DNA of 56,474 nucleotides from Bryobacterales bacterium (GTDB taxonomy: Bacteria > Acidobacteriota > Terriglobia > Bryobacterales > Bryobacteraceae): the NCBI GenBank assembly GCA_016789785.1, contig JAEUQE010000021.1:1-56474 (forward strand). The letters are read 5' to 3'. The translations under genes and the position numbers were made by a program. The notes under the pieces are model-generated. The model was given only the letters and a program-made list of their open reading frames with translations. It had not been told where the DNA came from and searched no databases. Shown piece by piece: positions 32,187-42,539 of this stretch; position 1 is the stretch's first letter, and each line of letters opens with the position of its first letter.

Positions 32187-34340
32187 ATGTTTCGCTGGCT
32201 GATTCTCCTGATTCTCCTGTGCGCCGGCGTGGCGATTGCGCAGCCGCTGCCAGGCACCACGCCGCTTCAGATGCAAGGCGACCTTTCGGTGCAAGTAGTC
32301 GCTGGAATTCACAAGTTCCTGGACGCCTATGAGCCGTCACCGTCGAAGCCGGATCGCGCCCGCCTGGCCCATATTCTTGGTGTCGTGGAAGACCGTCAGA
32401 AGCCCGATTTGCAGTACTTGGAGAGTGCGGGGAAGCCGTCGATGGTTGCGCAAGGGCCCGGATACACGGTGCGCGAAGTGCGTTGGCCAGTGTTCGCCGA
32501 TGTGTCGGCGGAAGGTTTGCTACTTGAACCGAGGGGCAGGATCACAGCACGTGTGGTTGCGCTTCCCGATGCGGATGCGCCTCCCGAAGCACTGGCTGGA
32601 CTTCGCAGCGGTGCTTCGCCCTTCGCGAAGCGGTTGGTGGAGAACGGTGCACAAGTGCTGATCCCATTGCTGATAGATCGCACCGATACTTACTCCGGCG
32701 TCCGCGGCATGCGCATGACCAACATGCCGCATCGCGAGTTCCTCTGGCGTCTGGCATATCCCGAGGGCCGGCACATGATCGGCATGGAGGTGCAGAAGAC
32801 GCTGGCGGCGATTGATTGGTTCTCGCTGCAGGCGCCAAGAGTGCCGGTGTTGGTTGCGGGCTATGGAGAGGGCGGACTGATCGCGATGCATGCTGCCGCA
32901 CTCGACGAACGCATTGAGCGGGTGCTGGTGAGCGGTTACTTCGGACCCCGGCGCATGCTTTGGAAGGAGCCAGTGTATCGCGATGTGTGGGGCCTGCTGC
33001 CTGATTTCGACGATGCATCCATCGCCTCGCTGATTGCACCGCGCATGCTGATCATCGAGTCAGCGCCGGGCCCTTCGATCGCCGGCCCTCCTGCGCCGAC
33101 GAGCGAACGGAAAGGCGCCGATCCCAGCGGCAAGCTTGTTCCGTTGTCACCCGAAGAAGTCGAGCAGGAGGCTGCGCGAATCGCGGGTGCGAAACCGAAG
33201 TTGGTCCGGAGCACCGCATCGGGCTCTGACGAGGCCATTTCCACGTTGCTCGGTATCGCGAAGTTGCGCCCGCCGCAAGCGTCCGCGAAGGTGCTTCGCG
33301 AGTATGACCGGACGCGCTTCGAACGCCAGTTCCGCGAACTCATTGCCTACACGCAGCGTGTGATGCGTGAAAGTCTGGACCGCCGCGCGCAGTTCTGGTC
33401 ATCGTCGGATCGTAGTTCGGTGGCAGCATACGCGGAATCGGTCCAGAAGCATCGTGCGCATCTTTGGGACAACCTTATTGGCAGGCTTCCAAAGCCGGCG
33501 ATGCCCGCGAATCCGAGGTCCCGTTTGATCTTCGATGAGGCCAGGTTTCGCGGTTACGAAGTGGTGTTGGATGTCTACCCGAACGTCTTCGCGTATGGAT
33601 ATTTGCTGGTTCCGAAAGACATCCGGCAAGGTGAGAAGCGTGCCGTGGTGGTGTGCCAGCACGGGTTGGAAGGACGGCCCAAGGATGTGGCGGATCCGAA
33701 GGTCAACAACGCGACTTACAACCAGTTTGCAGTGCGCCTCGCGGAGCAGGGTTTCGTGACGTTTGCGCCGCAGAACGCCTATCTTGGCGGTGAGTACTTC
33801 CGCACGGCTCAGCGCAAAGCCCATCCGTTCCGGCTGTCGCTATTCAGCTTCATCACGGCACAGCATCAACGGATTCTCGAGTGGCTGGGCGGCCTCGATT
33901 TCGTGGATGCTCGCCGCATCGGTTTCTACGGCCTTTCTTACGGTGGTTTCACTGCCATGCGCGTGCCGGCGCTTCTCGAAAACTATGCGCTGTCGATTTG
34001 TTCCGGCAACTTCAATGAATGGGTTTGGAAGACCGCGTCGCTCGATGCGCCATTCGTTTATGGGTTGACGCCGGAGTATGAGATCGGCGAGTTCAACTTT
34101 GCGAATCTGGCGAATCACTATGAACTGGCGACGTTGATCTTCCCCCGGCCGTTCATGGTGGAACGCGGTCATAAGGACGGAGTGTCGTGGGATGAGTGGG
34201 TCGCGTACGAATACGCGAAGGTGTTTCGCTTCTACAGCCAGATGGGGTTGCGCGACCGGACGTCAATTGCGTACTTCGACGGTCCACACGCGATCCACGG
34301 CGAGGAGGCATTCGCCTTCCTGAAACGCCACTTGCAGTAA
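32187..34340 (+). CDS. Exported two-lobed alpha/beta hydrolase, N-terminal lobe likely inactive
   Basis: A 717-residue protein with a signal (FRWLILLILLCAGVAIAQ) and two alpha/beta-hydrolase lobes. The N-lobe elbow reads VLVAGYGEGGLIAMHAAALD: the serine expected after the glycine is Glu228. The C-lobe elbow is IGFYGLSYGGFTAMRVPALL with Ser584, and FDGPHAIHGEEAFAFL supplies a catalytic His. A proline- and charge-rich linker (PGPSIAGPPAPTSERKGADPS) lies between. The N-lobe may bind substrate or another protein. Relatives are acetyl-xylan-esterase and dienelactone-hydrolase-like enzymes; substrate unknown. Divergent from the Fes-like esterase. Confidence 0.78.
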   Translation: MFRWLILLILLCAGVAIAQPLPGTTPLQMQGDLSVQVVAGIHKFLDAYEPSPSKPDRARLAHILGVVEDRQKPDLQYLESAGKPSMVAQGPGYTVREVRWPVFADVSAEGLLLEPRGRITARVVALPDADAPPEALAGLRSGASPFAKRLVENGAQVLIPLLIDRTDTYSGVRGMRMTNMPHREFLWRLAYPEGRHMIGMEVQKTLAAIDWFSLQAPRVPVLVAGYGEGGLIAMHAAALDERIERVLVSGYFGPRRMLWKEPVYRDVWGLLPDFDDASIASLIAPRMLIIESAPGPSIAGPPAPTSERKGADPSGKLVPLSPEEVEQEAARIAGAKPKLVRSTASGSDEAISTLLGIAKLRPPQASAKVLREYDRTRFERQFRELIAYTQRVMRESLDRRAQFWSSSDRSSVAAYAESVQKHRAHLWDNLIGRLPKPAMPANPRSRLIFDEARFRGYEVVLDVYPNVFAYGYLLVPKDIRQGEKRAVVVCQHGLEGRPKDVADPKVNNATYNQFAVRLAEQGFVTFAPQNAYLGGEYFRTAQRKAHPFRLSLFSFITAQHQRILEWLGGLDFVDARRIGFYGLSYGGFTAMRVPALLENYALSICSGNFNEWVWKTASLDAPFVYGLTPEYEIGEFNFANLANHYELATLIFPRPFMVERGHKDGVSWDEWVAYEYAKVFRFYSQMGLRDRTSIAYFDGPHAIHGEEAFAFLKRHLQ

Positions 34341-34362
34341 CCAGGATGCGGATCGGCGCGTG

Positions 34363-35715
34363 CTATGTGCGGCTGAAGATCGAGCCGCTCACTGTGCCGG
34401 TGCTGTCCGCGAACGACTCCTGCGCGATGCCCATGGAGTGGAGAATGCTGAGATACACATTCGCCATGCGGGTCTCGCCATTGCGCCAGTAGAGTCCATG
34501 CTTCAGGCCCATGTTGGCGCCGCCTGCAATCATCGTCGGCAGATTGCGGGGATTGTGCGTTGTGCTGGCGCCGCTGCCGAACAACACAATCGTGTTGTCG
34601 AGCACGCTGCCGTTGCGATCCTCATAACTGGTCAGCCGCTTCAGGAAATGCGCGACCTGGTGGCTCAGGAACTGATCGTACTTCGCAAACTGAAGCTGAC
34701 CTTCTTTGTCCGTCGCATGCGAGAGATTATGATGCGTCTTCGAGAGCCCTAACTTCAGAGGGAAAGTATCGCTGATGCCCATGCCGTCTTCGCGATTCAA
34801 CATGAATGCGACGGAACGAGTAATGTCAGCGTCGAAAGCGAGCGCGATGAGATCGAACATCGTCCGATAGTATTCGGCGGGTTCGCCTTCCGGCGTTGCA
34901 TCGAGATTCAGATGCGAGTAGTCCTGCTTCTTCAGCGGCACATCGATCCATCGCTCGGAAGCGATCAAACGCGATTCCACTTCGTTGAGCGAGGTAAGAT
35001 ACTGCTCCATCCGCTCGCGGTCGGATTTGCCAAGCTGACGGTCGAGCGACTTCGCGCTCTCGCCTACCGCATCAACGAGTTTAATGCGACGCTGGAGCTT
35101 TTCGCGCTCCGATTGCAGAGACGTGCGATCGCCGCGGAACAAACGGTCGAAGATGCGGCGGGGATTGTTTTCGGCTGGAATGGGCCGCCCTTCCAAACTG
35201 TATGAGATCGTTCCCGTGCGTGAGAGGAAGCCAGTGCCCGCGTCGATGGAAAGCACAAGCGAGGGCTGCCGGCAATGCTGCTTCGTGTGCAGCGCGATCA
35301 CCTGATCAAGGCCCACGCTGTTGTAGGTGCCAGGTTTCGGATTGTGCAGCGGCGCGCCCGTCAGCCACATGTCGGAACAGGTGTGGGGATCGGCCTTGGG
35401 CCCACTCGGATGGAAGAGCCCGCCCATGAAGCTGAGCTTGTCGCGGAAGCCGCTGAGGGGTTCTGTCGACTTGCTGAAGACGAACTCGCGTTTGCCATCG
35501 GGCGTGGTGCGCTCCGCCGCCGGGAACCAACTCCACTCGTCGATCTTGTGTTCCGCCTTCGGTAGCGACATCCCGTTCGCTGTGTACAGCGCACAGAAGC
35601 GCCGGGGAATCTGGCTGCTTACTTCAGCGCCCATCGCGTCGAGCACGGGGAGTGCAAGCGAGGCTCCGCCAATCCCTTTGAGGAAAGCACGGCGATCAAT
35701 CGTGAAGCTACTCAT
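34363..35715 (-). CDS. Tat-exported DUF1552 protein
   Basis: A 450-residue protein starting [24 protein letters not shown], a Tat signal, then the DUF1552 sequence blocks [48 protein letters not shown] and a C-terminal [32 protein letters not shown]. In acidobacteria and planctomycetes this family occurs with DUF1592-type proteins, as here (next gene, 30 bases upstream). It has no assigned chemistry; a role in handling sulfated or other substrates outside the cell is only a hypothesis. GGAGA precedes ATG 35715. Confidence 0.85.
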   Translation of the reverse strand: MSSFTIDRRAFLKGIGGASLALPVLDAMGAEVSSQIPRRFCALYTANGMSLPKAEHKIDEWSWFPAAERTTPDGKREFVFSKSTEPLSGFRDKLSFMGGLFHPSGPKADPHTCSDMWLTGAPLHNPKPGTYNSVGLDQVIALHTKQHCRQPSLVLSIDAGTGFLSRTGTISYSLEGRPIPAENNPRRIFDRLFRGDRTSLQSEREKLQRRIKLVDAVGESAKSLDRQLGKSDRERMEQYLTSLNEVESRLIASERWIDVPLKKQDYSHLNLDATPEGEPAEYYRTMFDLIALAFDADITRSVAFMLNREDGMGISDTFPLKLGLSKTHHNLSHATDKEGQLQFAKYDQFLSHQVAHFLKRLTSYEDRNGSVLDNTIVLFGSGASTTHNPRNLPTMIAGGANMGLKHGLYWRNGETRMANVYLSILHSMGIAQESFADSTGTVSGSIFSRT

Positions 35716-35744
35716 CAGTATCTCCGGGAGTCCAGTAGATTCGG

Positions 35745-38700
35745 CTATTTTTCCAGAAACAGCTTGCTCGCCACGACGTAGCGGACCATGTCCTTCATGC
35801 GATATCCGCCCGCCCGCAGCTTAAGCCCATCTTGCTTCAGGTGGTTGAGTTCATTGTATGACAAGCTCCGTCCGGTTGCATAGGTTGCCATGTGCTTCAA
35901 TACGCTGAAGGCCACCTGATCAATGCGGTCCTGCCCGAGGTATCGCTTCATGTCGTGGATGCCTGTGACCTCGGTCTTATCGGGCAGCGTGGAGCGCGCG
36001 TCGGCGGGATGCGTTTTGAGGCGTCCGCCCGCGTCGAACTCCTCGAATGCGATGCCCCACGGATCGATTTTGGTATGGCACTGCCGGCATCCGGACTGAT
36101 CGCGATGCTGTTCAATTCGTTGCCGGAGGGTCAGCTTTTCGGAAGTGTCTTCTTTCAGCGCGGGAACATTCGGCGGCGGATCATCCGGCGGTTCCGCGAC
36201 GATGCGCCGCGCAAGCCATGCGCCACGCTTCACGGGATTGGACTCGCGGCCGTCCGACAAACCCGCCATGATTGCGGCCTGTGTCAGCACTCCGCCGAGT
36301 TCCTTGCGGCCGTGTGGAATCGCAACGAACTGGAATCCGTTCTCTGTCTTCCCGGCGAGATCGTAGTAGCCGGCCACCACTTCGTTGGCGACGATGAAGT
36401 CGGAATCGATGAGATTGCGCACCGGCAGGTTGTTCTTGAAAAGATACTCGACGAACTGGACGGGCTCCTGTTTGAGATGCGCGCGAATGTCGCGAGTGAG
36501 CTTCGGGAACCGGCCTTTGTCGGGCTCCAGCACTTGGAACTTGTCCAGGCTCAGCCACTGCGCGGCGAACTCGCGCGTGAAGCGCGAGAAGCGCGGATCG
36601 CCGATCATGCGATCCACTTCGGCATTGAGCTGGTTGCGCAAGGCGCCCGACGATGCAAGACGCAACGTCGTCTGGTCTGGCGGCCCGTTCCATAAGAAAT
36701 ACGACAGCTTCGATGCAAGCTCGTGGTTGTCGAGCGGTTCCGGCTTCGGCGAACTGCTGGTCTCCGTGAGGAACAGGAACTGCGGCGATGTGAGCACTAC
36801 CTGCAATGTGTCCTTCACACTGTCCTGGAACGTGCGGCCCGAAGCGGATGACGTCCGGAAGACGTTCATCAGTGCCGCCTCTTCATTCGCCAGCAGTGGC
36901 CGACGGTAGGCGCGTGTAGCGAATCGCCCGATGATCTGGCGTGCGTATGCCGTGGGATCCGCCTTGGAAGGCGAATCGATGAAGATGCTGGTGTGCGTTT
37001 TCGGTGGCCACTGATCGTAGAACGGGCCTTCGAACTCGATGGACCGGATCAGCAGGCGCGGCATGTCGCGGCCATCGGTGTACTCACTGCGGACCGCGAT
37101 TTCACGAATGCCGGCGAGATAGTTGACGTTGTCCTTCTCCACGTCGGGGCTGGGGAAGTTGCGGATGGCGCCCTCGAACACGTAACGCGAGAGATTGCTG
37201 CTGCCGACGGTTTGCGGCTCGCCGGCGGGGGCGAACGTGCTGCCGCAGTCACGTCGCAGACCCACGTGTACACCGAGCCGCGGCGAGCGTTTCTCAAATG
37301 TGAGGAAGCGCTGCTTCAGTTCCTCATTCGTCACTGGAGTGATGACGAGCCGGTCGACACCAGTGATGCCTGCGTAGGACGCCTTCACCGCGAGAGGACC
37401 CGCCGCCAACCGCACTGCGACGAGTGCCGGTTGATGGAGGATGTTCGAGAAGTCGCGATCGCCCAGGCTCAACTTCAGTTCCTGCGGCTTCTCCGGCGGT
37501 GGCTTCACGAGACGCCTGCCAGGTTCCACCAAGGCTTGAATCTCGGCCTCTTCCAGTGCGCGCCGGTAGATGCGAATCTCATCCAGATTGCCTCGGAACT
37601 GCTGGGCCCCGGCGATGCGGCCAAGTTGCAGATTCATGCGGGGATTGTCGAGGTTGGCCCGCCCAATCTGGCCCTTCGCCACGGCGTAGCCATTCACATA
37701 AAGCCGTGAATCATTGCTGCCACGCTTCACAACGGCTGCGATGTGCTGCCACATGTTCGGGCGGAGGACGCCGGGCGGCGACGTGATGGAGCCGTTCGAC
37801 TCGTTGTCGCGATTCGTTGTCTCGATGCGCAGGATGCCCTTGTTATCGGGCATATCGATATACCAGCCGTGCGCCCATTCCGATCCGCCAAGCGCGATGA
37901 TGCCAGCCTTGCGAAGTTGGCGCGGGTGAATCCATGCCGATACGGTGAAGTCGCCGTCAGCAACGTTCATCGCATCCGCGCGAGGGATGGTCGCGGATGA
38001 GCTCATGGCATCCAGCGACAGCGCTTTGCCGAACGGAGAGTCGACAAAGCGCGGGCTGCCTTCGAGGCGCGCGCCGGCGTCCTCGCCGTCAAGTGGCCAC
38101 CAGGCAGCCAGTGCTTCCTGAAGGCGTGAATGATCGGGCGAAGGTGGAACATCGGTGCGTTCCGCGAGATGCACGTCTACCTGATAGACACCCGCTTGGG
38201 CGATGGTGACGGTTTGCGGGGATTTCGGATCGCGCACAATCAGCGACTCCGGGGATTCCCGCGGCGATGCTCCCGTATCGAGCAGAAGCCCGTCGTTGTA
38301 CTTCGCAGCCATCACGGTGACACGGAAGCGGCCGTGATCGGGAAGCTCGCGAAGGGAGATCTTGAAGTTCGCCTTCGGTCCATAGGTGCCGTCGGCCTGG
38401 AACAACTCATCGTTCGGAATCGCGGGACGGAGCAACAGTCCTTGCGGAACCGCGTCGTAAGGCATGCCCTTCGGATAGCCTCGGCTGCCACGCATGCACG
38501 CGAACACGGAATGATAGATGCTGTCGTACTCGCGCCAGCCACGCACAGTATCGTTGCCCTGATAGCCTTCGATGAAGCGATACCTCGTGCGCATGGTCTT
38601 CTTGTCGAACGGGAAGGGCTTTGATGGCGTAAGCTCCGTCACCATGAAGTCGCGGTTTTCCAGCAAGAGGCTGTTGGCGCCGAGAATCAACTCTTCGGGA

Positions 38701-39479
38701 AAAGGCTTTGGATTGATGGAAGCGCCGAAGTCCATGCGGAAATTCTGGATGGCTGGTTTTGATTTCGGATCCACGATGGAGCGGTTGAGCGCTTCCTCCG
38801 CGATCTCAAGATAGGCCTCCAGCAGGAGCGGCGAAAGCTGCAGCGTCTCCTGATTATTCACGAATCCATCTTTCGAGATGGCGTCCGGCGGCAGGATCTC
38901 CGTGAGGTCGTCCTCGAGATGCAAGAGTTCGCGCAGTGTGTTCCGATACTGCGCAACCGTGAGGCGGCGTACCAGACCGTTTTTCGGAGTCGGCCGCAGT
39001 CTCGCGGCATCGAGCGCCTGTGTAATCCAGGCCGCGACACGGTCACGATCGGCCGGCGAGGGTTGTGGTTGTCCTTTGGGCGGCATCGTGCCGTCGGTGA
39101 CGCGGTGACGAATCGCTTCCCACAACTTGAGATGCCGGTCTTCGAGATCCGCGTTGAGGTGGTCGACGCGAACGCCCGAAATGGCGAGATCCGCATTGTG
39201 GCAGCGCATACAGTTCTGCTTGAAGAACGGCGCAATCTGCTGTTCGAAAGCCGGTGCGAGAGATGCTGTTCCGGGGCTCTTCGCCTGCGCATGCGCCTGG
39301 GTGCTGGCCGCAGTCGCGATCGTCTTCGTTGGGGCGGGCTTGCGGGGAGCGGACTTTGCCGCACCAGCGCGATCCGCCGATTGGGCGAGTACGAGTCGCG
39401 CCATCCACGCGCTACCAGCCAGTGCCACGGCGACGGCGCACACGGTTCGCAAGCGTCTGGTGTAATTGCTGGAAAACAT
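35745..39479 (-). CDS. Large exported DUF1587/LamG/DUF1592/DUF1588/DUF1585 protein with haem motifs
   Basis: A 1244-residue exported protein. N-terminal signal, then a cytochrome-like CMRCHN motif (Cys90, Cys93, His94) for covalent haem, then DUF1587 ([35 protein letters not shown]), a LamG-like lectin domain at roughly 450-650 ([16 protein letters not shown] to [18 protein letters not shown]), then DUF1595/1592/1588/1585 blocks with [23 protein letters not shown] and [22 protein letters not shown], a second CxxCH. Similar proteins of planctomycetes and acidobacteria are linked to polysaccharide metabolism, but their reaction is unknown. It lies 29 bases upstream of the DUF1552 gene on the same strand. 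Confidence 0.85.
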   Translation of the reverse strand: MFSSNYTRRLRTVCAVAVALAGSAWMARLVLAQSADRAGAAKSAPRKPAPTKTIATAASTQAHAQAKSPGTASLAPAFEQQIAPFFKQNCMRCHNADLAISGVRVDHLNADLEDRHLKLWEAIRHRVTDGTMPPKGQPQPSPADRDRVAAWITQALDAARLRPTPKNGLVRRLTVAQYRNTLRELLHLEDDLTEILPPDAISKDGFVNNQETLQLSPLLLEAYLEIAEEALNRSIVDPKSKPAIQNFRMDFGASINPKPFPEELILGANSLLLENRDFMVTELTPSKPFPFDKKTMRTRYRFIEGYQGNDTVRGWREYDSIYHSVFACMRGSRGYPKGMPYDAVPQGLLLRPAIPNDELFQADGTYGPKANFKISLRELPDHGRFRVTVMAAKYNDGLLLDTGASPRESPESLIVRDPKSPQTVTIAQAGVYQVDVHLAERTDVPPSPDHSRLQEALAAWWPLDGEDAGARLEGSPRFVDSPFGKALSLDAMSSSATIPRADAMNVADGDFTVSAWIHPRQLRKAGIIALGGSEWAHGWYIDMPDNKGILRIETTNRDNESNGSITSPPGVLRPNMWQHIAAVVKRGSNDSRLYVNGYAVAKGQIGRANLDNPRMNLQLGRIAGAQQFRGNLDEIRIYRRALEEAEIQALVEPGRRLVKPPPEKPQELKLSLGDRDFSNILHQPALVAVRLAAGPLAVKASYAGITGVDRLVITPVTNEELKQRFLTFEKRSPRLGVHVGLRRDCGSTFAPAGEPQTVGSSNLSRYVFEGAIRNFPSPDVEKDNVNYLAGIREIAVRSEYTDGRDMPRLLIRSIEFEGPFYDQWPPKTHTSIFIDSPSKADPTAYARQIIGRFATRAYRRPLLANEEAALMNVFRTSSASGRTFQDSVKDTLQVVLTSPQFLFLTETSSSPKPEPLDNHELASKLSYFLWNGPPDQTTLRLASSGALRNQLNAEVDRMIGDPRFSRFTREFAAQWLSLDKFQVLEPDKGRFPKLTRDIRAHLKQEPVQFVEYLFKNNLPVRNLIDSDFIVANEVVAGYYDLAGKTENGFQFVAIPHGRKELGGVLTQAAIMAGLSDGRESNPVKRGAWLARRIVAEPPDDPPPNVPALKEDTSEKLTLRQRIEQHRDQSGCRQCHTKIDPWGIAFEEFDAGGRLKTHPADARSTLPDKTEVTGIHDMKRYLGQDRIDQVAFSVLKHMATYATGRSLSYNELNHLKQDGLKLRAGGYRMKDMVRYVVASKLFLEK

Positions 39480-39631
39480 AACCCTCTACGAATGTTTTTA
39501 GCAGGCGTATGCCGCGAAATGGGCTTACTGCGTGTCCATCATCGTATCATCTGGCCTCGGGCGCCCGCTTCCTCGAAATCCAATCCTGGCGAGGCTGGCG
39601 TAACCTCGGTAAGACCGCCTAGGATAGAGAA

Positions 39632-40414
39632 TTGCCCCCACAGAACACGACGAATGGATGCAGCGTGGAAGCCGACCAACTGGTGTTCCGCTATGGCCCA
39701 GGCCGCCCTGCGCTGGATGGCCTGTCGCTCAGTGTCGCGGCCGGGGAACGCATCGGTATCATCGGACCCTCCGGGGCCGGCAAGTCGACCTTCCTGCTCC
39801 ATCTCAATGGTGTGCTGTTTCCTTCGTCGGGTTCCGTGCGAATCGGCGGAGAGCCGGTGCAGCGCAACAACCTGATGCGGATTCGCAGCCATGTCGGCAT
39901 TGTGTTTCAGAATCCCGACGATCAGCTTTTCACGCCGACCGTGGAAGAGGATGTCGCATTTGGCCCGTTGAACATGGGCTGCAGTGCGGAAGAGACCAGG
40001 CAGCGAGTGGCTGGGGCCCTGCACGACATGCGGCTGGAAGGCTACGAGAAGCGTTCCACGCATGAGCTCTCTTTCGGTGAGAAGCGCCGCGTGGCCCTCG
40101 CCACAGTTCTTGCAATGCGGCCCAAGGTAATTGCCTTTGATGAGCCATTTGCGAATCTTGATCCGGGGATGGTGGAACAGGTGGTGCATCTGATTCAAGG
40201 TCTGGACGCCACGGTGGTTCTGATCTCTCAGGAGATCCTGCCCGCGATTGCGTCGGTGGACCGGCTGGCGGTGTTTCATCAGGGCCGTATCGCGGCTGTG
40301 GGACCTGCGTTGGAAATCGCACGTGACCGTCCGCTGCTGCAACGTTGTGGAATCGACTTTCACTTTTTCGGTGGACTCTGGCAACAGATCCTGACAAAGG
40401 ATTCCGCAAGCTGA
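39632..40414 (+). CDS. ECF transporter ATPase for nickel/cobalt (NikO/CbiO)
   Basis: A 260-residue ABC ATPase of the ECF type: Walker A GPSGAGKST at 45-53, FQNPDDQLFTPTVEEDVAFGPLNMG (the typical Q-loop of CbiO/EcfA), signature LSFGEKRR, Walker B VIAFDEP. It energises the NikM/NikQ membrane pair that follows two genes on. Start is TTG 39632 with AGGA 7 bases upstream; an ATG in another frame nearby is not used. Upstream 39480-39631 contains no riboswitch that I can recognise. The four genes from here to 42523 form an operon. Ni2+ is favoured over Co2+ by the DUF4198 and NikL-like partners. Confidence 0.82.
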   Translation: MPPQNTTNGCSVEADQLVFRYGPGRPALDGLSLSVAAGERIGIIGPSGAGKSTFLLHLNGVLFPSSGSVRIGGEPVQRNNLMRIRSHVGIVFQNPDDQLFTPTVEEDVAFGPLNMGCSAEETRQRVAGALHDMRLEGYEKRSTHELSFGEKRRVALATVLAMRPKVIAFDEPFANLDPGMVEQVVHLIQGLDATVVLISQEILPAIASVDRLAVFHQGRIAAVGPALEIARDRPLLQRCGIDFHFFGGLWQQILTKDSAS

Positions 40415-40472
40415 AGACGGTGTGCTACGAATTCTTCGTTCGTGCGAAAATCCAGAGTGGACTTCTCTTCGT

Positions 40473-41210
40473 ATGAATAGCCGTATGATCCGTTTGCTTC
40501 TCATCTGCTTTGGCACCGTATGCGCGGCTTTCGCGCACTACACCTGGATCGCGCCTGTGGCGCTGTGGGAAGTTGGCAAGCCAGCGGCCCTTCAAATCGG
40601 GCATGGACACAGGTTCCCACTGAGTGAAGAGGCGATCAATGCCCGCCAGGTGGACTTGTTTGTTGTGTCGCCTTCCGGGGCGCGAACGAAACTCACCGCG
40701 GCACCCGCGGGACCCGCCGTCACCTCCACATTCACGCCGAAGGAACAAGGGCCGCATCGCATCGCCTTCGTGCAGGATCGTGGAGTCACCAGCCGCACGC
40801 CGCGCGGTGTGAAGCCGGGTGGGCGCGATCAGAATCCAGACGCAAAGTCCGCCAGCCGCACACTGCGCACGGCGGTATCGTATGTGGGCACCAATGGCGC
40901 CGCGCCAGTAGCAGGCAAGCCTCTCGGGCTCGAGATCGAATTGTGCGCGGAGCTTGTGAATGGAGCATGGAATCTGCTTGCGCTGAAACAGGGTAAGCCG
41001 ATGTCTGGCGTGGGTATTGAGGTTTTTCTTGCGGGAGCGGAAAAAGCGTTGGATGCAGGCAAGACCGATGGGAATGGCAAGCTGCGCTATCAGCCGCCTG
41101 CTGGTGCGAAGGGGCCGGCGGTGTTCACGTTGGAATTGAAGGAGCCCGCTCCGGCCGGGTCCAACTATGACACCGCGAATTACGAGACTTCGCTCTACGT
41201 GAACTGGTGA
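40473..41210 (+). CDS. Exported DUF4198 protein, NikK-like accessory of a nickel ECF importer
   Basis: A 245-residue exported protein with signal (MIRLLLICFGTVCAAFAHY) in which the mature N terminus would begin with AHYTWIAP, a histidine-led end typical of DUF4198 proteins thought to bind nickel. Further landmarks are LQIGHGHRFPLSEEAI and FVQDRGVTSRTPRGV, plus a beta-rich C-terminal domain (GKTDGNGKLRYQPPAGAKGPAVF). Such NikK/CbtK-like proteins accompany nickel or cobalt ECF importers and are proposed to hand metal to NikM. The start could be ATG 40473 or 40485. It sits between the ATPase and NikM genes, spaced by 58 and 4 bases. Confidence 0.75.
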   Translation: MNSRMIRLLLICFGTVCAAFAHYTWIAPVALWEVGKPAALQIGHGHRFPLSEEAINARQVDLFVVSPSGARTKLTAAPAGPAVTSTFTPKEQGPHRIAFVQDRGVTSRTPRGVKPGGRDQNPDAKSASRTLRTAVSYVGTNGAAPVAGKPLGLEIELCAELVNGAWNLLALKQGKPMSGVGIEVFLAGAEKALDAGKTDGNGKLRYQPPAGAKGPAVFTLELKEPAPAGSNYDTANYETSLYVNW

Positions 41211-41214
41211 GACG

Positions 41215-41799
41215 ATGCATATCGCCGATGGCATCATTCCCAACCTTTGGTGCGGCGCCGCGCACGGCATTTCGTGGACTGCGCTCTATTGGCTTGGCCG
41301 CAAGGTGGAGACGGACGAGGTGGTACGGCTTGGTATGCTCGCCTCGGCGAGTTTCGTGGTTTCGCTGATCCACTTTCCGCTCGGCGGCACATCGGTCCAT
41401 CTCGGTCTGTACGGGTTGATCGGCATTCTCGCGGGACGCCGGGCGTTCCCTGTGATTTTCGCGGCCCTCGTGTTTCAGACCATGCTGTTTCAACACGGCG
41501 GTTTGCTCACGTTGGGATTGAATTCGGTGAACATGGGGACGGGCGCGTTGCTGTCTGGCATCCTCTGGCGATCGGGACTTGGACCTGAGAAACTGCGCGC
41601 GTTCATCTGCGGCTTCCTCGGCGTACTGACGCCCGCGCTGCTGATTGCGATGGAGTTCTCGCTCACTGGCTACGGCAAGGGGTTCTACTTCATGGCGGCG
41701 TTATACTTGGGCGCGGCGGCACTGGAAGGCGCGTTGACCATGGCCGCTGTGGTGTTTCTTCGCGGCGCGAGGCCCGCGTTGCTGGCACAACCGTTATGA
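41215..41799 (+). CDS. Nickel/cobalt-binding membrane protein of the ECF importer (NikM/CbiM)
   Basis: A 194-residue membrane protein that starts MHIADGIIPN: the N-terminal Met1-His2 is the metal-binding end of CbiM/NikM proteins (family M-H-I-P-D-G). Later HFPLGGTSVHLGLYGLIG contains the second histidine region of the site. Six or so spans follow, with QHGGLLTLGLNSVNMGTGAL and ALEGALTMAAVVFLRGA as in CbiM. It is the substrate-specific S component; metal is held by the first residues. Placement between NikK-like and NikQ genes, 22 bases before NikQ, confirms the role. Confidence 0.88.
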   Translation: MHIADGIIPNLWCGAAHGISWTALYWLGRKVETDEVVRLGMLASASFVVSLIHFPLGGTSVHLGLYGLIGILAGRRAFPVIFAALVFQTMLFQHGGLLTLGLNSVNMGTGALLSGILWRSGLGPEKLRAFICGFLGVLTPALLIAMEFSLTGYGKGFYFMAALYLGAAALEGALTMAAVVFLRGARPALLAQPL

Positions 41800-41821
41800 A
41801 CGCGCCTGCACGGGACACTTT

Positions 41822-42523
41822 GTGAGAACGCTGTTCCGCCGCCTCGATCCACGCACCCGGATTCTGACGATCGTTCTTGCCATCACGATCGTCGCGTCCA
41901 CCTCACAGTCGAGCCTGCCTGCGTTTGGCGCGTACTGCGCGTTGTGCGTGGCGTTGATCCTTACCAGCCGTGCCTCGGCCGCCTACTTGATCTTGCGCTG
42001 TCTGGCAGCCTCGCCTTTTATTGTCACGGCATCGTTGCTGTTGCTGTTTCAATACGGGGTCAGCCAGGAAGAGCTGTCGCGCGGAGCGGCGGCCGCGTTG
42101 ACGGTGGCGTTGAAAGGATACATCGCCGCGTTGTTGCTCGCGTTTCTGACGGCGACCACGTCGCTGCCCGAGTTGCTGTGGGCGCTTCGCCGGTTGAAAG
42201 CTCCCGATTCGTTGAACCTCATCCTCGGCATGATGTACCGCTACGGCAGCATGCTGACCGAGGAGTACGCGCGGATGGAGCGGGCGCGCGACTGCCGCAC
42301 TGTGAAGCCGTTGGGCAAGCATCGCTATGCGATCTACGGGCGGCAGCTTGGCTCTCTGATTCTGCGCAGTTGGGACCGGGCAGACCGCGTACATGCCGCC
42401 ATGGTGTCAAGAGGATTTACGGGCGAGTGGCCCATGATGCAGTTCAGAAGGTTTCACGCAATGGACGCGGCGTTTCTCATGGTGTTTGCCGCGCTGTTTT
42501 CAGCCGCCCGCTGGTGGGCTTAA
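41822..42523 (+). CDS. ECF importer transmembrane coupling protein (NikQ/CbiQ)
   Basis: A 233-residue membrane protein of the CbiQ/EcfT type, with four or five spans. Two conserved cytosolic motifs that contact the ATPase are visible: MERARDCRTV (family A-R-G near the first) and HAAMVSRGFTGEW (family A-M-x-x-R-G-x), which couple ATP hydrolysis to movement of NikM. Start is GTG 41822, 22 bases after the NikM stop. The stop codon lies within a 12-nt tandem direct repeat shared with the end of the convergent NikL-like gene, so the two reading frames end within 9 bases of each other. Confidence 0.85.
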   Translation: MRTLFRRLDPRTRILTIVLAITIVASTSQSSLPAFGAYCALCVALILTSRASAAYLILRCLAASPFIVTASLLLLFQYGVSQEELSRGAAAALTVALKGYIAALLLAFLTATTSLPELLWALRRLKAPDSLNLILGMMYRYGSMLTEEYARMERARDCRTVKPLGKHRYAIYGRQLGSLILRSWDRADRVHAAMVSRGFTGEWPMMQFRRFHAMDAAFLMVFAALFSAARWWA

Positions 42524-42539
42524 CGGTCGGCTTAACGGT
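42517..42539. repeat. 12-nt tandem direct repeat holding both convergent stop codons
   Basis: GGCTTAACGGT occurs at 42517-42527 and 42529-42539 (period 12). The first copy contains the TAA of the NikQ gene and the second the complement of the TAA of the NikL-like gene. It may be a small duplication at the junction of the two genes. Confidence 0.75.

Noticed and set aside
39480..39631. Cobalamin or NiCo riboswitch, or NikR site, before the nickel importer
   Set aside because: I could not find the conserved blocks of either riboswitch, nor a GTATGA-N16-TCATAC NikR pattern.
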